Assembly: GCF_963678635.1 (NCBI RefSeq)
Contig: NC_087064.1
Coordinates: 77,664,512-77,728,511, forward strand
Source of the DNA: Symsagittifera roscoffensis
Taxonomy: Eukaryota > Xenacoelomorpha > Acoela > Convolutidae
Length of the DNA stretch: 64,000 nucleotides
Direction of reading: 5' to 3'
Of this stretch, positions 56,237 to 64,000 are shown in pieces. The notes beneath the pieces are model-generated. The model saw only the letters and a list, made by a program, of their open reading frames with translations, had not been told where the DNA came from and searched no databases. The translations under genes were made by a program, and so were the position numbers. Positions within the stretch are counted from its first letter, which is position 1. Each line of letters begins with the position of its first letter.

Positions 56237-56542
56237 CTATTCTATAAAGCTGGGCCACGGTAGTGCCTCTTAAAGTCATCACCGTCTAAAAAAATGTGAA
56301 TTTGGTAGCCTCATGAACTTTTTCCGAAACTTTTTGTTTTTAAGCACGTCCAACACTCGTGAGAGCTCTTCTTTATGGACTTTTTTTATCGGCCTGCTGG
56401 ATCCCTGCCTTGGTTTACTCGTCATAGTTGATCTGATGTCTTTCTCTTTTGCTTAATCTCTGGAAAAATGCACGTTGCCAGTGTAATCAATCGTTGTAAG
56501 GAGTGCTGTCACCACGGAACCTGGCCCATTCCATCTACCGAC

Positions 56543-56989
56543 TCAGCGACCCGCCAACTCGACCAATTGTCTCATCCTCCTTTCCACAATCGGGTCCCCT
56601 AACGTATCATTCGGGTCCTTGATAGTCAATCTTCCAGATCCTGACGTTACCTGCCTTTCCTTCGTCTCACTCAGTTCACGTGGCGTTAACAAATCCACAG
56701 CTGGGTTCCTCCTGCTAGTGACGTCCCTCTCAGGTGCCATAACCTCTGTCTGTTTTAATCACTCAGATCATTCTTTGTGTTTCCGTCTAAAACGCCGCTA
56801 CACTTGGTCGTCCTGTTTCATGTTACAGTCTTGGAATAGCCTCCTCATCATACCATCTTCTCGAGTCCTGGCTAACTCCCTCCATAGTCTGTCCAGCTCG
56901 TTTCCTGTCTCTCTTATGTCTTCCATTGTCTGATTTGTATGTACTTTGTTTTTTACTCTCGCCCTCTTTGGTAGCACACCTGCTTCCAA
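56543..56989 (-). pseudogene. Gag-like fragment, right copy
   Basis: Two frames (56798-56989 and 56543-56740) encode a charged helical segment and then a polar segment with RRNPAVDLLTPRELSETKE and RRMRQLVELAGR. It is a likely gag relic next to the RT end, implying an internal deletion of protease and most of RT. Confidence 0.4.
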
Positions 56990-58769
56990 CTGTCAATCAG
57001 ACGATGAAGCCTCGCTCCTCATTTCCTGATGTATTGTTTGATGTCTTCTCCTCAACAAAGCCGAGGCCTAGTGGATAGAAGCATCTGAATTTTCCAGCTC
57101 AAATTCGTGCGCCAAGTCAATTACTGAGAGTGTTCCCCGTCTTTCCTCCACCTCATTAAACGCATTTCTGGGCGGTCTAGTGCTCCTTGTTCACCCCGTG
57201 AGGCCATCAACAAAACTTCTGTGAGATGGTCCCCACTAAGATGTTCGGTTAAGCAGCCGTCAGTATCTTTACCTCTGGATCATCCAAAGCAAAATCTTGC
57301 TCCATCAGCTTGTTATAGAGCTCATTTGTGACCGCTTCAACAAAGGCTTCTAAGAAATTCATTAACTCGTTAACATCAAAGTTGTTCATAAGGGTTTCAG
57401 TCCATAATGACTTGATTTTGACCGTGATCTTGTTCAAAGTTTAACTTGAAATTAAATTGATCAATCTGGATCTAAAAATAAGGTCGCAACTTAAGCATCA
57501 AAATTGGACAACATCGTCACCCATTTGCTTAACCATCAAGTTAAAAGATTCGTTCTAGAGATATCTTTAAAGCATATTTCAACCCAATGTTTTTGATAGT
57601 GATCGAAGAGTGGACAGTCCACATTTTGGATCTTTTCCTGAGGCTATTGGCAGCGAAAATTGTGGTCACTTACCTACACAAACACTTAGCTTAGTCCTAA
57701 TAACATTACACACACAAACTGACCTGAACTTCCTAAAGCGTGATAGGTTTGTTACCTAAGTCCTTGTGGCCTAAATATTCTAATCCTCTCCTCTTCTATT
57801 TCTTTCAACATATAATTAGGTACTTAATTTTTTGTAACTTCACTTCATTGTTAGTATCTAAAAAATCGCATATATTAGCGCATACCACTCCCTTGGATGC
57901 AGTCTTCTGTTAGTACACCGGATGCGAGAGATCTTTTACTCCCATCTCCACATGAATTCCCTCAACTTAGTCGGGGATGAAATCAAACTCTCAGAGTCTA
58001 AATCAAACTCCCTGTGGCGCTCGTCACCATGAAGCATCGATAGTTTCCTGGTATTTGTGCAGACTCTGCTATACCCCTATTCCTGGTCTTTGCTTCCATA
58101 AAAATTCTATCTTTGGGTACTCTCTACAGAAGTCGGCTGCTAATGCTATTGTAAAACTCATATCCTCGGTGATGGCAATTGCACATATCCTATCCGTAAG
58201 TATAAAATCTTTATCAGTTTGTAAAATGCTGCTTGAGTACTCACTCAGCAAGTTAGAATTTAACTCGAATACTTTTCTTATATCTGGTTCCTTATATCTG
58301 GGCCATATAGTTCTGCCTCTAAAGCTCCTGTTTTTCTCGCAATTGTTATATTTATTATTAACTTGTTAGTGTGCGTAAGTCCTAACCCTATTTCACGGAC
58401 CAAATTATCCATCGACGTCACCGTCGATCGCATGTCGGATATCAGAAAATGGTTGAAGACAGAAATGCCAGCTGTCACCAACAAATAACGTACAATCTTA
58501 GATTCGTTAGTAATTTTGCGTGTCTCAGATAATCTGCATAAATGTCTAGATGCATCATGGTGAACATTGTTGATTCACTCAGGTTACTGGTCCCCTGATA
58601 TCACGCCATCAATTTTTTTGACTGAATCTTGCTGCCCTGAGCACCATTCCAAACGTTTGATTCATACTCAAGCTAGTTGGTGCTGTACATGTTTCTACTG
58701 ATGTTGCCTCAAAAGCGTTGAACTCAAGCTCGACTGTCTGTTCAATTTTCTTTGTTGCAAACTCCTATT

Positions 58770-59072
58770 GAACCCAGTTCAAGCCATCTCTTCCCGTCAG
58801 ACTTGTGTTCGATACTAAAGTCCTGCATTGCGGTTTTGGGTTCGGTTCCGGTTTTCCTTATCACGTCTTGTGTCTTCATCGTGGCTAATTTTGAGGCTTT
58901 CCTTTTTTCTGGCATCCACTTCACTCATCGGACGAGCCTTATTAACTTCTGTTGAACCCAGTTCAAGCCATCTCTTCCCGTCAGACTTGTGTTTGATACT
59001 AAAGTCCTGCATTGCGGTTTTGGGTTCGGTTCCGGTTTTCCTTATCACGTCTTGTGTCTTCATCGTGGCTAA
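58770..59072. repeat. 119-bp direct repeat with 184-bp period
   Basis: 58770-58888 recurs at 58954-59072 with a single visible change (C/T in TGTGTTCGAT versus TGTGTTTGAT). It is followed by the inverted word ACGTCTTGTGTC (59047-59058) / GACACAAGACGT (59073-59084) and another copy of TGTCTTCATCGTGGCT. Confidence 0.88.
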
Positions 59073-62000
59073 GACACAAGACGTGTCTTCATCGTGGCTT
59101 GATATGAAATGGACCTCCAAAAAACAAAGAGGCACATGGGGCCAAAATTTGATTTAAATCTTTTTATAAAATCCAACGCATCTTCGTCGTCTAGGCAAAA
59201 ACCGATTGCCTTCATTCATTATTTGTATATTAGACATGCCGTTACTTGTGGGCCCGTGGAACTTCAGTTTACACAAGAGCGTCTCTTTTGCATATCGTCT
59301 CTAAGTTTATACCAACTGCTGCCTTGGTCTACAGATCTATTAGTAAACTGATATAGTTGTTTATGTAACAACTTGATCTCATTTTGGATCACTTCTGATC
59401 CTAACTAACCTGCTTTTTTTCACTAGCTGGGATGGGTGCTTTATAAGAATTATCTGTCGTCTTTCTGCTTATTTATGACGCTGAACCCTCCCATCGTTCA
59501 AAACAACGTAAAATTTCCTGAGTCAAACTTGACTACCCTTTCGTAGTAATAAAAAGGCTTTCAAAAAAGTTTTCCATGAATTGTGAAGGTTCTACCCTCA
59601 AAACCGGCCTTTTCGCTACTTTTACCAAAGAATGATTAAAGCATGTTTAACCTTAATGAATTTCTGATCTAATGGTATTAAAATGAACCGGATTTGTTCA
59701 TTCATTCGCGTGATAACTCAAAAATTTCCGACTTGTGTAGGTTTCGCCGAACTTTTTCTTCAATTCCTGTGTTCTAGGCTACACACTTCTCTTTCATTGT
59801 ACAAAACACGACGGGAAACTTTTGGAAAGACAATACAATTTGGATCCATCCGGAGTGGTGAATCCAGTAAATCAAACATCTTGAGTCTAACTGCTCGTGG
59901 ACCTGGAAGGTTACTGGTAAATGATTTCTAAAATTTTTCGATTCACTGTATTCGTTATCCGAACAACAGTTTTTATCACAATAACTCTTTCTACTTCACT
60001 CATCTTGATCCAAAACTGTTGCTCGTGTCCACTCATCTTGACCAGATCCTCGTCATGACCTCGTACACCGAGAACCTATCGTTGATCAAGGGTGTCACGA
60101 GTGGTGGCGTCACCCGATTCGTGGAAGGCAATTTGGTGCTAGTCAAAACGTGTGCCACATTCATCTGTCTCAAAGGTCCGTCGATTTCCGCTTCCAACCT
60201 AATCAATTTCGTTTTTGGCCGTCTTTCTTTTCTTCCAATATCAGTTGATCGTGATTCGCGTTCGTACCGCCTTTTTCTATGTCCGTCGTAACCTCCACAA
60301 AACAGTTTTTTGGTTTTATTCCGCTCCAAGCAACTCGATTAATCCCAAGATCACCACAAATGATAACTAAGGTATGTTTTCGCCACGAAGAACGCGGTCC
60401 ATCCTGCCTCAATCCTCGCAACATGCTTTCCGTCCCCAAATAGCCTTCTTGTCCTCGCACGTTTTCATTACAAAACGCTTCAAGGGTCGCTCGAATCATT
60501 CTATTAAAAACTCCGTTGACTTTTTCCCCATCTGCTACTGCCAGGTTTAATTCCTTCACAAGTAATTGTTGATTTTTATGGACCTCGTTCGAAAGCGTCT
60601 ATGCCCAAAAGTCTGGTGCAGCATTTTGTTCGCCTCAGGTTTCCTTCTCAGAGCCACAGCCTTTGTCTCCTTGGCGTTTTGTCTCTTCGTTTCTTCTTCC
60701 TCGAATTCCATTCCACGGAATCACAGATCAAATGACATTTTCAATACTACTCGGTGGTCATCGTCGATTTCTGGCTTCATTTTCAATTGCCTGCTGAAAC
60801 TGAACAGCTTTAATCCCAATACCTTGTCCAATACTATCATGTGAAGCCGATGTTCTCTCAATCCTCTCATATCCTCGGAAGAAAACAAGTGTCGTGATGC
60901 AACCAAGTGTCCTAAGTTTTCTAATCTCTTCTATAGTTTCCGTCATTAATGGTTCTCAATAATAAATTAAGGTACCCAGTGGGTAGAAGAAACAATAGAG
61001 TAGTCGTCCTCTTCATGAGACGGCTCAAGTTTTTTAATATCACCACAAAGCGAACAATTCTTTTAATTGATTTAGGACTATCGTGCAGGCTGGCATACGT
61101 TAAATATAAACTACACTCAAGTTCTTCCAAATAAATAGTCAGTGTTTCTAAAAACACAATTAAAATTACAACGCAAGTTCTTGATTGCAGCAATTGTAAG
61201 CTCAAACTAAATTTTTTTTCCATTTAGCTTCATTTTAAGCTTAGTTAGCTTGATTGTTCAATTGGGTTTTTCACATTTGAAACAAATTTGAAATTTTTCT
61301 TCTTTTTGTTGCAATCTCTGTCCATACTTTCTTTTGAGCTTTGTCGTTCTGGAAGTTCTAGCAATTCTAAACTTTTCTAATCGTCTCTGCTTCTTGCTGT
61401 CGATATAACATCCCATGAAACCTTTCTTCTCTAGAGCAATTAGGTGTCCTCTGGCTGTTTTTTTTTTAGTTCAACCGTTTCAACGTATTCACTTGCAGGC
61501 TCATCTGTTTCGGCTGTCTCCGATACTCTCAATCATTTATGATCAACCAGAGTTAGCTTTCATGCGACGCTACATTTTCCAAGATCATTCTAGAAGTCTT
61601 GAAGCCCTTCATTGTGCTTTCGCCACACTGGCTCAGGATTTTCAATTCCAAAGTCGCTTCAGTGAGTGTGCGTTTACTCTTTTTAGTCTTGGAACTGGCA
61701 GATTTCAGCCCTGCTGAAAGGATTGGCGGTATCATCATCTCGTCCATTATTTTCGAGTTGCCGTATTTGCCTTGTCCTAGGACCTCTGTAACTTCCCTTT
61801 GCTTTCTTTTCGCTAAGTTGGCGGCAGTCTTAGCTGAGGATTCTGGGTTTTTCCAGATTTTCTTCCCATGGCTTTACTGCTCAACTTATCGTTAATTTGT
61901 TCAGTTACCATTTTTAAGCGCTTTGTCTCATTCCTTGTGCTGGCTAGTTACAAAACTTCATTTTTTTCGGCTTGACTGGACAATTCACTCTTTTGTGCAT

Positions 62001-63325
62001 CGCATTCATACGATTTATTGAGACATTGATGCAACTGTGGTCTATTTAGACCTGTTTTTAGCACATTTTTGGTCCCGTATATTTGCACTACCGACCCGAA
62101 TTCTTCCATGGAGGCTACTTAATTCATTCTGCAGCCAGCCTTGTTCTCGTGATTGCGAGGATGGACTTCTCATTCAGCTTCAGGTAAGACTTTGAGGAGA
62201 GATACTTGAGCTGCATTATCTATTTTCTGCGAGGTGATTCAGTGAATAATTTTTTCGTTGCTGTTTCAAGTTTGCCAGGAGGCCTGCTCTCCGGCACGTT
62301 GTGACTTGGGTTCATGAATATTGAAGGATGATCCGGCGTGGAAAAGTCAATTTTCACCGGCTTCGTCGTGTTTGTCACCGTCCTTGCCTCATCTTCTTCA
62401 TCAAGGAACTTTAAATCTAGAAATGATGTTCCACTCACTGAGATTTTGTCATCGTCGTTTTTTCTCGTTTGACTAGGATCCTGACTCATTTGTGTCTCCG
62501 TCGCCTGATTAGCATCTTGATCTTCAATTTGCCTTGGTCCTTAGGGTCCTTGTCGATTGACATCGCTTTCTTCAGCAAGGAATGTTGGCACTATGAGTTC
62601 GTCAGCTGCCTTGTCTTCATATTCTTCACAACAGAAGGGTGTTAGATCACTTCTGGTCAAAAGTTTCCCAGTGGTATAGGTTTCGGCCGAATAATCAACG
62701 TAATAACAGCTAAATCATCCATGTCGATTTTCCCTCTCTTGACGAGAAGCGTGTCATTCAACTTTTTCCAGTCTTCCTCGAATATTCCAGGTTTCGAAGT
62801 GGCGACGTTACTCAAGCCCATTCTCGTTGACTTTTCTAGACACAAGAGCTGCGTTTACTGCAGCACAATAGCGTTCCTGCTGACAAAACGTGGATCCATT
62901 CTATCGAAGAAGCTCGCCATTCTTCTTTCGTTGGTTTTATAAGCTCTTAGTCTTATACGCGGAGTCTGATCTGTGTAAAAACCTTCTAATAAAAGGATAA
63001 TCCAGTAATATACGGTCATTAGTCTAGGGGTCCTTGTCACTTCTCCGTTCCACAGTTTTGGGTAAACTTCGATGTGTGTCCTCTTTCCATTTTACCAATT
63101 CTATCACTTAAGTGGTTGTTGAAATTTATGGCTATCATTTCGGGTTCAGCAACTCTTCCGAAGAGCACATCCTCGCTCCTGACGTCATACAGGACACTTT
63201 GCACGCAACAGTTGAGTGTTCTTCCATCAATTAATGAGATGAGGTTCAGGTGCAGCAGTGACCTCTTGTACCTTTATTCTTCGGATCATAAAACGCAAAC
63301 GTCACCGCTGGAGCATAATTAATAT

Positions 63326-63787
63326 TCAAAATTTGATTTGCTCCCTCGTCAATACCAGAGGATCAACCCTCATGGCCAGGTAAAGATCTGTGAGTAGTGG
63401 CCTGCCGCCTACATTGCGTCGCAAATCTTCATGTTTTTCAAGTCGTTCATCTTCTCCGGTTTCAAAATCTTTCTGCCGTAGGAGATTTTGTAGTGAAGTG
63501 TGTCTTAGATCCCTCATCTTTGTCCGAGAGACAGTCGCTCTTTGCAAATCAAACTTATTCCCGTTCTCTCGCATCTGCTCTGGGTACCGTGTCAAGAAGA
63601 TGAACTCTCCCGTCTGCGAAAAAAAATAGCGATCACGGTTTGTAGACCGTCCAGACGGAGATTGTGTGCCCTCTCTGTTAATAAGACTGCAGGTCCTTTC
63701 TGGAAGGTCTCTACTCCAAATGACAAGAAAAATGTCAGGATTTTTGCAATCGAAAAATCGTTGACCGCCTTGAAAAACACTGATCAA
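63326..63787 (-). pseudogene. Arg/Asp-rich open frame of a retroelement relic
   Basis: This is the longest open frame (153 codons) in the right-hand 7 kb. It is rich in Arg, Asp, Glu and Leu and has segments such as LRRNVGGRPLLTDLYLAMR. No domain is recognised. It lies in the same strand and style as the neighbouring relics. Confidence 0.35.
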
Positions 63788-64000
63788 TTAACGAGAGAGT
63801 CCAGGGTCTACTTCTGCAGGGAAAGACGCGATCCATCCTGAAGGTGCGGTCTTCTTCTCCTCGCACATTTTCGGTCCAGAACGTTTCTCGTTCATTCTGT
63901 CCACGAACTCGGTAGATTTTTTTCCGCTTTGTTTGGCTAGATTCAACTCTTTGAGGATGTAACCATAAGTTGTAGAATAATTGTGGAGCTCGTGCGAGAA

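Larger units (their letters stand above)
51201..57012 (-). mobile_element. Decayed BEL/Pao LTR retrotransposon, tandemly rearranged
   Basis: Minus-strand reading from right to left gives, in BEL/Pao order, gag-like fragments, the C-terminal part of RT, an RNase H segment, the integrase zinc-binding and core domains, and the DUF5641-type C-terminal region. The frame shifts repeatedly and contains many stops. A 1.66-kb / 1.94-kb direct duplication (53412-55073 and 55074-57012) and a nested 380-bp duplication (52831-53590) disturb the order. The RT palm with its catalytic motif was not found. Frames to the left of the integrase (51201-51800) are fairly open, Thr/Ser/Asn-rich and unassigned. LTRs were not located. 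Confidence 0.85.
55074..57012. repeat. Segmental direct duplication, right copy
   Basis: It begins ACTGACGTCAAGATG like 53412 and ends GACGATGAAGCCT like 55061-55073. Substitutions and small indels separate the copies, so it is older than the 380-bp duplication. Confidence 0.85.
57013..64000 (-). other. Unassigned minus-strand coding relics, probably retroelement
   Basis: The composition stays less AT-rich than elsewhere and the minus strand keeps many protein-like frames broken by stops: 57249-57437, 58069-58484, 60203-60559, 61553-61747 (Lys/Ser-rich), 62220-62489 (acidic, Pro-containing), 62657-63040 and 63326-63787 (Arg-rich, about 150 aa). None matches a domain I recognise. Gag and upstream pol sequence of BEL/Pao-type elements is the likeliest source. 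Segments near 60390-60590 and 63826-63990 resemble each other. Confidence 0.5.

Noticed and set aside
60019-63841. Plus-strand Ser/Leu-rich ORFs
   Set aside because: They are complements of minus-strand charged relics, as shown by their Ser/Phe/Leu bias; no independent support.
1-64000. CRISPR arrays, rRNA genes or tRNA genes
   Set aside because: No regular spacer-repeat arrays, rRNA-like blocks or tRNA cloverleaf with A/B boxes were found by eye.

Overview
The window is eukaryotic nuclear DNA, almost certainly from an AT-rich invertebrate-type metazoan. The evidence is a formin gene split into about a dozen short exons with GT-AG introns, a truncated non-LTR retrotransposon (LINE), a decayed BEL/Pao LTR retrotransposon, an endogenous-virus-like ORF cluster, and long poly-T/poly-A-rich non-coding DNA. 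Nothing prokaryotic is present. The species cannot be named from the sequence alone.

Region 1 (1-8007, + strand) is a dense ORF array. Two very hydrophobic small ORFs are followed by a 378-codon open frame with no ATG, an 872-aa envelope-like glycoprotein (signal peptide, Cys-rich ectodomain, C-terminal membrane segments, Pro/Gln-rich tail) and a 597-aa protein of no recognised family. The frames are chained by ATGA or 13-nt overlaps, so they look like genes of one transcript. The last stop is followed 3 nt later by a perfect splice donor, a 79-nt intron, a long non-coding tail, a polypurine stretch and a candidate LTR. The simplest reading is the 3' part of an env-bearing retroelement or endogenised virus whose gag-pol part would lie left of the window.

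Region 2 (8008-29017) is AT-rich non-coding DNA holding several dispersed repeat families, a 5'-truncated LINE on the minus strand (15360-16500), a near-perfect 42-bp-arm hairpin, and a terminal-inverted-repeat element with long G/C tracts.

Region 3 (29018-49483, + strand) is an INF2/FHDC1-type formin. An FH3-end exon at 29018-29178 joins in phase to an FH2-containing exon set (33390-48100). All phases agree over 12 junctions. One intron appears to be GC-AG. No polyproline FH1 is visible, and a Ser/Glu-rich alternative 3' exon may lie at 48659-49483. The introns carry inverted repeats, including a pair of 536-bp arms in opposite orientation, and MITE-like elements.

Region 4 (about 51.0-64.0 kb, minus strand) is retroelement debris. 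A BEL/Pao pol (end of RT, RNase H, integrase zinc-binding, integrase core, C-terminal domain) is disrupted by a direct tandem duplication of about 1.9 kb and a nested 380-bp tandem duplication. Two of its three integrase catalytic acidic residues are substituted. Further right are unassigned minus-strand coding relics, two of which resemble each other. Splice junctions, repeat boundaries and family assignments were read by eye; none was tested by alignment software or RNA data.
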